Shown one piece after another: positions 53,313 through 61,377 of a stretch of 64,000 nucleotides of DNA. Origin of the DNA: an uncultured Bacteroides sp. (GTDB lineage: Bacteria; Bacteroidota; Bacteroidia; Bacteroidales; Bacteroidaceae). Where the stretch lies: NCBI GenBank assembly GCA_949296575.1, contig CASFPE010000029.1, positions 202,231 to 266,230 of the forward strand, read 5' to 3'. Both the position numbers and the translations under genes were made by a program. Each line of letters opens with the position of its first letter. Position 1 is the stretch's first letter. The notes under the pieces are model-generated. The model saw nothing but the letters and a program-made list of their open reading frames with translations, did not search any database and was not told the DNA's origin.

Positions 53313-55931
53313 ATGAAAAAGAATATATTCATCAGTGTGTTTTTCATGGCATGTGCCATCGGCGCGGCAGCAGCCGATGAAATTGTATTGTCGGGTGAAG
53401 GAACGGAGGCTTCCCCTTATCTTATCAGCAATGCGGAGGACTTGGATGCGCTTCACCAGTATGTCGGCACAGGGTATGCAGATGTGCATTTCGCTTTGCA
53501 GGCCGACATCGACATGCAGGGCAGGGAGTGGCTTCCCGTTGGCAGTGGCGATGCTTTCTATGGCCAATTGCATGGGAAAGGCCATGCCATCAAGAACCTT
53601 TCCATTTCCGCCGTGTCGGCAGCATCTGTCGGCTTCTTCGCACAGACGGCAGATGGCGCGGCGGTTGACAGTTTAGGCTTCGTGAATTGCCGGGTTGAAG
53701 GCGGCAACATGGTCGGCATCATTGCCGGGATGAACAGCGGGAGCATCTCCAATTGTTATGTGGCTGGTTCGGTGAAAGGGCAAAAGGACGTGGGCGGCAT
53801 GGTTGGCATCAATGCGGGTGCCATTGCCAATGCTTATTCATTGGCCGAAGTGGAAGGCACGGAGAATGTGGGCGGCGTTGCCGGGCAGGCGGCCTTGTTG
53901 GCTGAAAACCCTGATGTGTCGTTTGCCCATGTCTATGTTGCAGGCCCGGTGAAAGGCGAAAGCATTGTAGGGGCTTTTGTGGGTTTCTATAACAGGGAGA
54001 ATATCTATACCACCTGTTACTTTGACAAGCAACGCACGGGTTTGACCAATGCGGTCGGCAACAACAATTTTCCTTCCGGCATGACCGGCAAGAACACGAC
54101 CGACATGTGCAAGGCTTCGTGCTTCACCTCCGGGTTCAGCGGGAAGTGGGACATGGAGACGGTGTGGAACATTTGGGAAGGCAATTCCTATCCTTTTTTC
54201 CGTTGGCAAGGCGCACCGGCCAAGATGCACCCGGCATCGCTGGAGGGTGTGGCCGGACAATGTGCCGTTGACGGTTTCGGACGTGTGGAAATCAGCAATG
54301 CGGCAGGGGCTGTGTTGGCTACCGTGACGGAATTGCAAGAAGACGGTTCGTGGACGGCTGCATTGCAAGGCGTAAACTTTGGCGACCGTTTGTCTGTCGT
54401 TGTGTACAACAATGAAGGTTTGTCGCCTTCGTATCCTCAGGCGGCAGAGGTTTCTTTCGCTTCCGGCTTGGGGACAGAAGCCGCGCCGTTCGGCATCTCC
54501 ACGGTGGAAGAGTTCAGCAACCTCCGCGACAACTTGGGTTCTCAAGGGAATGGGGACTATTTTATGCTTGAAGCCGATTTAGACTTGTCAACGTATGGCG
54601 ACTGGACGCCCATCGGCACGCAGCAGTTGGCTTTCTATGGTTATTTGGACGGGAAAGGCCACGTGGTACGCAATTTGCGTGTGGTCCAGGACGGAAACTA
54701 TGCGGGACTCTTTGCCTTTATCGGGGAAGAAGCCGCGGTTAGCAACCTCCATGTGCTGGGGGCATACGTGGAAGGCAATTATTATGCGGGCATCTTGGCC
54801 GGGCAAAACAAAGGTACGGTGTCGGGATGTTCGGTGTATGGCACGGTGAATGCCTTTGCCAGTGCGGGCGGCATTGCGGGCCAGCACCAAGGAACGATGT
54901 CGGGTTGCTATGCTGCCGTGAAGGTCGTTGCACCCAATTCCATGGCAGGCGGATTGACGGGCAACATGATAGGCGGGGCATACGTGAACGGTTCGCAGAC
55001 GCCTTCGGTGGTGAACGATTGCTATGCGCATGTTGATGTGGAATGCAACATCAATGCAGGCGGCCTTGTCGGGAGCGCAAGTGCTGCGGCCATCGTGTAT
55101 TCCTCTTATTGCGAAGGACGGGTGACAGAAGGCAACGGTTCATCATCAGGAGCGTTGATGGGCGGCAATAGCAGCAACAACATCGGGTGGCACAATGACT
55201 TGGAATACCCTTGCTATGCCAATGCGGATGTTTGTTCGTTGGATGCCATCGGAAGGGACGGCGGCGCAGATGCTTTGGCGGAATTGAAATCTCCGGCGGA
55301 ACTGAAGCAGCAAGCCACCTATCAGAACTGGAATTTTGAGCAAACGTGGCGCATCGTGGAAGGGAAGTCCACCCCTTATTTCATGGGGCAGGCCGTTCCT
55401 TCAGAAGTCGTGTCGGCGGCCATGACGGAAGTGAAGGGGCTTTTGCCTTCTGATGAGACGGAAGAAGCTGCGGCGGATGCATCCGTCATCGTGCTGGATG
55501 CTTCCCGCCAACCTCTGCAGGCGGTGGCCGTATCTTCGGATGGTTCGTGGCGGTTTGTGCCGGACGACGGCGCGGCCATTGGCGACACGCTGTATGTCGT
55601 GTCCTGCAAGGAGGGCGTGATGCCTTCCATGGCTGTCCCGGTCGTGTTGGAGGAAGGGCCGGATGTGCATGCAGGGAATGCGGCGGCCGATGGCGTTTGT
55701 GCCTTGTATCCAGCGGTGGCTTCTGAATATGTTTATGTGGATTTGCCGGCTTCGGAAGGCAAGGTGCGTGTTTCCTTGGTGGATGCCGCTGGCAGGACGA
55801 TGGGCGTTGCCCGTGAATATGAAGGCGGCACGACCGTCGCGTTGGCGGTGTCCGGCTTGCCGGAAGGGATTTGTTTCGCGGTGGTTGAGACAGCGCAAGG
55901 CCGCACGGTGCATAAGTTCATGAAACGGTAA
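53313..55931 (+). CDS. GLUG-repeat surface protein with type IX sorting domain
   Basis: 872 residues; signal peptide MKKNIFISVFFMACAIGAAAA. Two blocks of a beta-helix built from GLUG-type repeats: residues about 25-290 (for example NMVGIIAGMNSGSISNCYVA, DVGGMVGINAGAIANAYS) and about 390-690 (YYAGILAGQNKGTVSGCSVY, SAGGIAGQHQGTMSGCYAAV). Short Ig-like inserts follow each block. The sorting end is VRVSLVDAAGRTMGVA ... LPEGICFAVVETAQGRTVHKFMKR. GLUG repeats occur in adhesins and some IgA-protease-like proteins; here an adhesive role is a reasonable guess. Last gene of the operon, before a terminator. Confidence 0.85.
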   Translation: MKKNIFISVFFMACAIGAAAADEIVLSGEGTEASPYLISNAEDLDALHQYVGTGYADVHFALQADIDMQGREWLPVGSGDAFYGQLHGKGHAIKNLSISAVSAASVGFFAQTADGAAVDSLGFVNCRVEGGNMVGIIAGMNSGSISNCYVAGSVKGQKDVGGMVGINAGAIANAYSLAEVEGTENVGGVAGQAALLAENPDVSFAHVYVAGPVKGESIVGAFVGFYNRENIYTTCYFDKQRTGLTNAVGNNNFPSGMTGKNTTDMCKASCFTSGFSGKWDMETVWNIWEGNSYPFFRWQGAPAKMHPASLEGVAGQCAVDGFGRVEISNAAGAVLATVTELQEDGSWTAALQGVNFGDRLSVVVYNNEGLSPSYPQAAEVSFASGLGTEAAPFGISTVEEFSNLRDNLGSQGNGDYFMLEADLDLSTYGDWTPIGTQQLAFYGYLDGKGHVVRNLRVVQDGNYAGLFAFIGEEAAVSNLHVLGAYVEGNYYAGILAGQNKGTVSGCSVYGTVNAFASAGGIAGQHQGTMSGCYAAVKVVAPNSMAGGLTGNMIGGAYVNGSQTPSVVNDCYAHVDVECNINAGGLVGSASAAAIVYSSYCEGRVTEGNGSSSGALMGGNSSNNIGWHNDLEYPCYANADVCSLDAIGRDGGADALAELKSPAELKQQATYQNWNFEQTWRIVEGKSTPYFMGQAVPSEVVSAAMTEVKGLLPSDETEEAAADASVIVLDASRQPLQAVAVSSDGSWRFVPDDGAAIGDTLYVVSCKEGVMPSMAVPVVLEEGPDVHAGNAAADGVCALYPAVASEYVYVDLPASEGKVRVSLVDAAGRTMGVAREYEGGTTVALAVSGLPEGICFAVVETAQGRTVHKFMKR

Positions 55932-55940
55932 ACACGGGAG

Positions 55941-55966
55941 AGAGGCGGATTGCCTCTTTTCTTTGT
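55941..55966 (+). terminator. Terminator after the GLUG gene
   Basis: Stem AGAGGC/GCCTCT (55941-55946 with 55952-55957) followed by TTTTCTTTG. Confidence 0.6.
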
Positions 55967-55980
55967 TGTTTTTTGAGGTG

Positions 55981-56013
55981 TCCCCGCAGCAATGTTTTTG
56001 CTGCGGGGATTTT
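55981..56013. terminator. Bidirectional terminator between the GLUG gene and the TPR regulator
   Basis: A perfect 12-base-pair stem (TCCCCGCAGCAA, 55981-55992, with 55998-56009), loop TGTTT, and TTTTC after it, between convergent genes. Confidence 0.8.
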
Positions 56014-56066
56014 CATGTGTGGGGCATCCCTTGGGCATTGGGCGGATGCTTCCGGCGTTTTTCCCC

Positions 56067-57758
56067 TTAAAACTGTTGCAGATAGACGCAGAGGTTGTCT
56101 TCACGCTTCAAGCCCAATTTGCCGCGCAACCGGCTTCGTGCCATTTCTATCGATTTCAGGGATTGCTGCGTGATGGATGAGATTTCCTTGCTGCTCATGT
56201 TGAGCCGGATGAAGGTGCATAGCCTTTTCTCGTTGGCCGTCAGGTCCGGGTGCTTTTCATACAGGTGCGCGTAGAAATCGCTGTGGAGGTTTTGGAAAAG
56301 CACTTTGAATTCCTTCCAGATGGAGTTCTCGATGTTGGCCTGCATCCCTTTCAGCAGTTCGTCCAGCTGTTCGTCTTTGCCCGGTTTTTGTTCGTTGATT
56401 TGGTGGATGACGTTGGTCATGAATTCGCCCCGCTTCAACAGGTATTGGGCATGGATGCTCATTTCTTTTTCCTTTTGTTCCAATTCTTTTTCCAAAGCCT
56501 TTTGCTTCAGTTCCAGGTTCTCTTTTTGCAGGGAGAGGCTTTGCTGTTCCGAAAGGATGCAGCGGGCTTTGTTGCGTTGCATGCGGTACAAAGCGGTCAG
56601 CAGGCCCACGAGCAGGGACAGCACGGCGCCCACGGCCAGCAGGAAAAGCATCTGGCTTTCTTTTGCCTTCAGTTCTATTTCCTGTTGGTGGCGCAGGGCT
56701 TCCCTTTGCTTTTTGTATTGGTATTCCAATTCCATTTCCATGCTGTTCCGTATTTTGTCCATGTCGAACAGGCTGTCTTTCAGCGCGTATGCGGATTGCA
56801 GGTGGCGCAATGCCTTTTGCGTCATGCCCTGCTGCCGGTAGGCATCGGCCAATTGTTCGTTGGTGTAGAGGCAGTTCCGCAGGTCTTCGATCCGGGTGCT
56901 GATGTCCAATGATTGCAGCAGGCATTTTGTGGATGCCGGGTAATTGCCGTCTATGTAGTGGCTTTTCCCCATGTTCAGCAGGATGTTGGCCATGTTGAGG
57001 CTGTCGTTGGCGTTCCGGGCGCATGCCAATGCCTGTGTGAAAAGCCGGAAGGCTTCTTCCATTTGCCCTTTCTTTGCATGGACGATGCCGAGGTTGTTGC
57101 TGAGTTTTCCTGTGAAAAGGGTGTCGCCGGGCGGGATGCTGGCGAATGATTTCTGGTAATAATGTTCCGCGCTGTCGAGGTCGCCGTTTTCATTGAAGAT
57201 GGAGCCGATGTTGTTGTAAACGCTGATCCGGTCTGTATCGATGCCATATTCCGGGTCTTTCCGGTGGATTTCTTCGGCCAAGCGGATGCTTTCTTTCCAA
57301 TAATGGAGGGCTTGCCGGGGATTGTAGTTCCGTTGGCAGAAAGCAATCTTCTGGTACACGGCGATTTTCCGTTCCAGCGTTTCCATGTCGGGCTCTTTTT
57401 TCTCGCTTTCTTCGTCGATGAGGTCCAAGGCATGCAGGTAATACTCCAAGGCGGCCACTTCGTTATGTTCCTGCACAAGAGGCTCTGCTATCTTGAGGAG
57501 CATGCTGAACGACAGCCCCTCCATGTCGGGAGGAACCAATTGGAAGGCTTCGCCCATGTAGAAGACGGCTGAATCCTTGTCGCCTTTCTCCTTGCTGTAA
57601 TACTGCATCTGTTCGAGGTATTTCAGGATGCTTTGCGTATCGACGGGTGTTTCCGTTTGTGCTGCCGATTTCATAGGCGTTGAGGCAAATAGCACGGCAA
57701 TGGCAATGGCGGGCAACATGCTGGTGCAAACAGGAGTATGTCGAGGCGTTGTTCTCAT
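56067..57758 (-). CDS. Membrane TPR regulator with LuxR-type helix-turn-helix
   Basis: 563 residues. Signal sequence at residues about 8-30 (CTSMLPAIAIAVLFAST), then TPR repeats to about residue 335 (SILKYLEQMQYYSKEKGDKDSAVFYMGEAFQ, NLGIVHAKKGQMEEAFRLFTQALACA and others), one membrane helix (MLFLLAVGAVLSLLVGLLTALY, about 370-392), a Glu/Lys/Gln-rich coiled coil (NLELKQKALEKELEQKEKEM), and a C-terminal LuxR-like helix-turn-helix (LTANEKRLCTFIRLNMSSKEISSITQQSLKSIEMARSRL). The plan, a periplasmic TPR sensor coupled through one helix to a cytoplasmic DNA-binding domain, is common in Bacteroidetes. It reads toward the CTD operon and may control it, which is inferred from position alone. Confidence 0.88.
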   Translation of the reverse strand: MRTTPRHTPVCTSMLPAIAIAVLFASTPMKSAAQTETPVDTQSILKYLEQMQYYSKEKGDKDSAVFYMGEAFQLVPPDMEGLSFSMLLKIAEPLVQEHNEVAALEYYLHALDLIDEESEKKEPDMETLERKIAVYQKIAFCQRNYNPRQALHYWKESIRLAEEIHRKDPEYGIDTDRISVYNNIGSIFNENGDLDSAEHYYQKSFASIPPGDTLFTGKLSNNLGIVHAKKGQMEEAFRLFTQALACARNANDSLNMANILLNMGKSHYIDGNYPASTKCLLQSLDISTRIEDLRNCLYTNEQLADAYRQQGMTQKALRHLQSAYALKDSLFDMDKIRNSMEMELEYQYKKQREALRHQQEIELKAKESQMLFLLAVGAVLSLLVGLLTALYRMQRNKARCILSEQQSLSLQKENLELKQKALEKELEQKEKEMSIHAQYLLKRGEFMTNVIHQINEQKPGKDEQLDELLKGMQANIENSIWKEFKVLFQNLHSDFYAHLYEKHPDLTANEKRLCTFIRLNMSSKEISSITQQSLKSIEMARSRLRGKLGLKREDNLCVYLQQF

Positions 57759-57930
57759 GAGTCAGCTTATTTATTCTTGGCGGATGATTCCGACGCAAAA
57801 AACGGTTCGCAAGTAATAAAAAAAACATCAGAATGGCAAATCGGTGGCAAAATATTTTTTCCCGGCGCGGAATGCGCGGCTTTTTTGGCGGGTTGGGCAT
57901 GGAAGAGGGGGAGGCGGCTTGCCGTCTGTC

Positions 57931-58097
57931 CCAAAGGTTCTTGGAAATCCTTCCAAGGTTTTGCCTTAAACCTTGAAAGGTTTTTCGAAATCTTCTTAGA
58001 AGATTTGCAAAATCTTCCTGAACTTTTGCCTGCACGATTATTAATCGTTCACGTGTACGATTAATAATCGTCACGGCGGAAGATGATTAATCGTGCA
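57931..58097. repeat. Dispersed palindromic element, copy B
   Basis: Near-identical to copy A over 57949-58097. The long palindrome is at 58034-58071 with a single mismatched base pair (GTTCAC against GTACAC in copy A). Beyond the shared part a 9-base-pair inverted repeat (58076-58084 with 58103-58111, GCGGAAGAT) is present only here. It fills the gap between the TPR regulator and the truncated ATPase. Confidence 0.85.
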
Positions 58098-58197
58098 GGC
58101 AAATCTTCCGCACGCTTCCGTGCAATCATCGGGGCGGCGGCTTTGCTTTGCCGTGAGGGGCGGGGCGGTTGTCAGGGAGAGGGTTTTCGCTCATTCC

Positions 58198-58229
58198 TTG
58201 CTTTATGACGGATATAATTATTATATTTG
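58198..58229 (+). promoter_or_regulatory. Predicted promoter of the truncated ATPase
   Basis: TTG at 58198-58200, 21-base spacer, TATATTTG at 58222-58229; the start codon is 17 bases after the -7 box. Confidence 0.6.
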
Positions 58230-58246
58230 CAATAAAATAGTGAACG

Positions 58247-58459
58247 ATGGAAGCACCAACGGTATGGAACCCCTTTGTAGTGGGGCGGTATGTGTCCGGG
58301 CATTACTTTTGCGACCGGGAGAAAGAAACGGAGTTTTTGGCAAAACAAATGGAGAACGGGAGGAATGTGGCTCTCATCTCTCCATGGCGTATGGGGAAAA
58401 CGGGGTTGATCCGCCATTGTTTCAGCCAGCCCCGTTTCAAGGAACATTTCCACGCTTGA
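58247..58459 (+). pseudogene. Truncated AAA ATPase, N-terminal 70 residues only
   Basis: The frame opens like the common Bacteroidetes ATP-binding proteins (NPFVVGRYVSGHYFCDREKETEFLAKQ, then VALISPWRMGKTGLIRHCFSQPRFKEHF). The P-loop (WRMGKTGL, where the family usually has RRMGKTGL) is intact, but the frame stops at codon 71, where relatives continue for roughly 300 more residues including Walker B and sensor motifs. No continuation is visible in the next 230 bases in any frame. The promoter is intact, so a short peptide could be made. The break coincides with the change to A+T-rich sequence of the restriction island, suggesting that insertion or deletion removed the rest. Confidence 0.75.
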
Positions 58460-58487
58460 ACCGGATAACATTCTATATCTTTCTGAT

Positions 58488-58525
58488 TATCAAATTATAC
58501 ATTCGATACTCATTGTAATTTGATA
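58488..58525. repeat. Inverted repeat near the left edge of the island
   Basis: TATCAAATTA (58488-58497) and TAATTTGATA (58516-58525) are perfect 10-base inverted repeats 18 bases apart, 29 bases after the truncated ATPase stop. They may mark the island boundary or act as a weak terminator. Confidence 0.4.
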
Positions 58526-58651
58526 CCACAAAGTTCCCGCGATTTATAAGTTTTTCTAAGAAAACAGCACATGCTATCAACCCATTTTTCTGTTCAAGAA
58601 GTGTGTTCTTTTGCATGAAAGCAATTTTGTTCGTCGAAAGTGTCTAATATC

Positions 58652-58682
58652 GCAAAATTTAGCGTAATTTTGTAGCAAAATT
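58652..58682. promoter_or_regulatory. Candidate operator and -7 box of the HTH gene
   Basis: Half-sites CAAAATT (58653-58659), AATTTTG (58666-58672) and CAAAATT (58676-58682) alternate in orientation; the -7 box TAATTTTG (58665-58672) overlaps the middle one. The start codon follows at 58692. This looks like an autoregulatory site for the small HTH protein. Confidence 0.4.
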
Positions 58683-58691
58683 CAGAGTGAT

Positions 58692-58898
58692 ATGAAGTTG
58701 AACAGGATAAAAGATATTCTTGAGCAAAAGGGTATATCACAAACTTGGCTTGCAAAACAAGTTGGCAAGAGTTTCAGTACAATCAATAGTTACGCTTGCA
58801 ACAGGTACCAGCCGGATTTGGAAACACTTTTAGCAATTTCAAAGATACTTCAAGTAGATTTAAAAGATTTGATAACTGACGAGAAAGAACGCCAATGA
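58692..58898 (+). CDS. Small Cro/CI-type HTH regulator
   Basis: 68 residues, essentially a single HTH_3 domain: RIKDILEQKGISQTWLAKQVGKS, then FSTINSYACNRYQPDLETLLAISKILQVDLKDLI. It resembles the controller proteins placed before restriction genes, which delay nuclease expression until the methylase has acted, and also the Xre regulators of other mobile modules. hsdR begins 64 bases downstream. Control of the restriction genes is inferred from position and from the half-sites upstream. Confidence 0.88.
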   Translation: MKLNRIKDILEQKGISQTWLAKQVGKSFSTINSYACNRYQPDLETLLAISKILQVDLKDLITDEKERQ

Positions 58899-58962
58899 TA
58901 TAGATAAACGAATATTAAACTCCGAATTTTGATGAGTTGAACTTCCGATAATAAAATATTAT

Positions 58963-61362
58963 ATGAACATGGGCATTAGTCATGAATTATCAGAGGAAGA
59001 TGTAAAGTTCCGGTATATCAATGATGCCATCACAAGCAAGGGATGGACAAAAGATAGTATTTTCATGGAACAACAAGTGAAATTTACCGATGGTAAAATC
59101 AGCTTGCATGGCAATATTGTGCATCGTGAAAAACCAAAGTTTGCTGACTATGTGCTTTATGTGAATAAAGCTACACCAATTGCTATTATTGAAGCAAAAG
59201 ATACCAAGCACACTGTTTCCTATGGTTTACAACAGGCAATGGAATACGCAAAAATGCTTGATGTCAAATTTGCGTTCAGCTCTAATGGAGAAGGTTTTGC
59301 CGAGCATGATTTTCTAACCGGACAGGAACGATGTTTCGGTATGGATGAATTTCCAACCCGCGAAGAATTGATTGATCGGTATAAAAAAGAGATAAACGAA
59401 GGAAACGGGCTTAATGAACAGGAGGAAGCTGCCACTAACCAGCCATTGTGTAGTGGACAAAATATTTTCCCTCCAAGATATTATCAACTTAATGCTATAA
59501 ATCGTACTATCAATGCCATTGCAAAAGGGCAAAACCGTATTTTACTTGTGATGGCTACCGGTACAGGCAAGACATACACTGCGTTTCAAATAGTTTGGCG
59601 ACTACTTAAGAGTGGATTAAAGAAAAAAGTCCTTTATCTAGCCGACCGCAATATATTGGTAGATCAATCCATTGAACAAGATTTCAAGCCTTTGGAAAAA
59701 GTAATCCATAAAATAGATTATTCCAAAGACAAGGACAAATTGAAGGAATTGCTTTCTCATCAAGTGTATTTTGCGCTTTACCAGCAACTTATTGGGCAAA
59801 ATGATGCAAAAAACTATCAGGAGCTTTTCCCGAATCCGGATTATTTTGATCTTGTAATCATCGATGAGTGTCATAGAGGAAGTGCCAAAGATGACAGTAA
59901 CTGGCGCACTATACTGGATTATTTTTCCGCTGCAACACACATCGGCATGACTGCAACGCCAAAAGAAACACGTTATCAATCAAGCATTGGATATTTTGGC
60001 GAGCCTGTTTATACATATAGTTTAAAGAACGGGATAGAAGATGGCTTCCTTGCTCCGTTTAAAGTCATAAATATTTCAACAAATATCGGGGATGAGTGGA
60101 GACCAATCAAAGGCCAAAAGGATATTTACGGCAATGAAATCGAAGACAGGATATACAACAACAGTGACTACGACTATAACATCGTGATTGAAGATCGCCA
60201 TCGGGAAGTAACACAAGAAATAACCAACTATCTCAAAAGCACAGATCGTATGGCAAAAACCATTGTATTTTGTGCTGACGAGGCGCATGCGGAGAGAATG
60301 CGAACCGCACTGGTCAATGCCAATGCAGATATGTGCAAAAAGAATCCCGACTATGTAGTCCGCATTACTGGCAGCGATGAATATGGCAAAGGGAAACTGG
60401 ATTATTTTATTTCTGTTGCATCAAAATATCCGGTAATAGCTACGACCAGTAAATTGCTATCAACTGGTGTTGACTGCAAAATGGTCAAACTCATAGTCCT
60501 CGACCAACAGATCGGCTCAATGACAGAGTTCAAGCAGATTATAGGACGAGGCACCCGCATTCGTGAAAAAGAAGGGAAAACACATTTTGTAGTAATGGAT
60601 TTTCGCAATGTGACACGCCTTTTTGCTGATCCGGATTGGGATGGCCCGATAGAGATTGATCCAGATTATCCTCCGAAGCCATGTCCTGTTTGCGGCAAAA
60701 ATCCTTGTGTCTGTCCAAAACCTACTCCACCTTCGGTATGTCCCGTCTGTGGCAAAAATCCTTGTGAGTGCCCGACACCGGTGCCACGACCAAAACCAAT
60801 TGTGGATAAAAATGGTTGTGAAGTAAAAGTAATCAATAAAGTGGTTTCCGTTTATGATACGAACGGGAAACTACTTCGTACAGAAAGCATCACAGATTAT
60901 ACTAAGAAGAATATTATTGACACATATGCGACAATAGAAACCTTTACCTCTAAGTGGAATGCCCTAAAAAGGAAAAGCGAGATAGCGGAAATGCTTAAAG
61001 AAGCCGGTATTGACCTTGCGGTTCTGAAGCATGACCGGAATATGGATGATGTGGATGACTTTGACTTTATCTGTCATATTGCATACGGAAAGAAGACCTT
61101 GACAAGACGAGAACGAGCAGAGCAAGTAAAGAAACGAGATGTCTTTAGTAAATATGGAGAGCAAGCCAGACTCGTTCTTGAAGCTCTGCTTGACAAATAT
61201 ATGGACGAGGGTATTTCTGAACTGGAGAATCTTTCGGTTTTGAAAAACGATCCATTCAGAAGATTTGGCTCCCCTGCAAACATAGCCAGACTGTTTGGCG
61301 GCAAGCAAGGTTACCTTAATGCCGTAAACAATCTGACTCAACTGATATATAATGTAGCATAA
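58963..61362 (+). CDS. hsdR: Type I restriction enzyme, R subunit
   Basis: 799 residues. N-terminal nuclease domain with FADYVLYVN and IAIIEAKD (Asp62, Glu77, Lys79: the D-ExK pattern), then the SF2 translocase: Walker A MATGTGKTYTAF (Lys203), DECH box (301-304), MTATPKET, ATTSKLLSTGVDCK and QIIGRGTRIREKEGKTHF. Residues about 570-612 hold a Pro/Cys-rich tandem repeat with two CPVCGKNPC units. The C-terminal part is the EcoEI-type R domain (ERAEQVKKRDVFSKYGEQARLVLEALLDKY). It translocates and cuts unmethylated DNA with HsdM and HsdS. An ATG at 58969 is an alternative start. Confidence 0.95.
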   Translation: MNMGISHELSEEDVKFRYINDAITSKGWTKDSIFMEQQVKFTDGKISLHGNIVHREKPKFADYVLYVNKATPIAIIEAKDTKHTVSYGLQQAMEYAKMLDVKFAFSSNGEGFAEHDFLTGQERCFGMDEFPTREELIDRYKKEINEGNGLNEQEEAATNQPLCSGQNIFPPRYYQLNAINRTINAIAKGQNRILLVMATGTGKTYTAFQIVWRLLKSGLKKKVLYLADRNILVDQSIEQDFKPLEKVIHKIDYSKDKDKLKELLSHQVYFALYQQLIGQNDAKNYQELFPNPDYFDLVIIDECHRGSAKDDSNWRTILDYFSAATHIGMTATPKETRYQSSIGYFGEPVYTYSLKNGIEDGFLAPFKVINISTNIGDEWRPIKGQKDIYGNEIEDRIYNNSDYDYNIVIEDRHREVTQEITNYLKSTDRMAKTIVFCADEAHAERMRTALVNANADMCKKNPDYVVRITGSDEYGKGKLDYFISVASKYPVIATTSKLLSTGVDCKMVKLIVLDQQIGSMTEFKQIIGRGTRIREKEGKTHFVVMDFRNVTRLFADPDWDGPIEIDPDYPPKPCPVCGKNPCVCPKPTPPSVCPVCGKNPCECPTPVPRPKPIVDKNGCEVKVINKVVSVYDTNGKLLRTESITDYTKKNIIDTYATIETFTSKWNALKRKSEIAEMLKEAGIDLAVLKHDRNMDDVDDFDFICHIAYGKKTLTRRERAEQVKKRDVFSKYGEQARLVLEALLDKYMDEGISELENLSVLKNDPFRRFGSPANIARLFGGKQGYLNAVNNLTQLIYNVA

Positions 61363-61377
61363 AAAGAAAAGTAAAAT

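Noticed and set aside
60682..60795. Repeat in hsdR as a possible CRISPR or phase-variation tract
   Set aside because: Two units only, in frame and protein-coding, with no spacers; not a simple-sequence tract prone to slippage.
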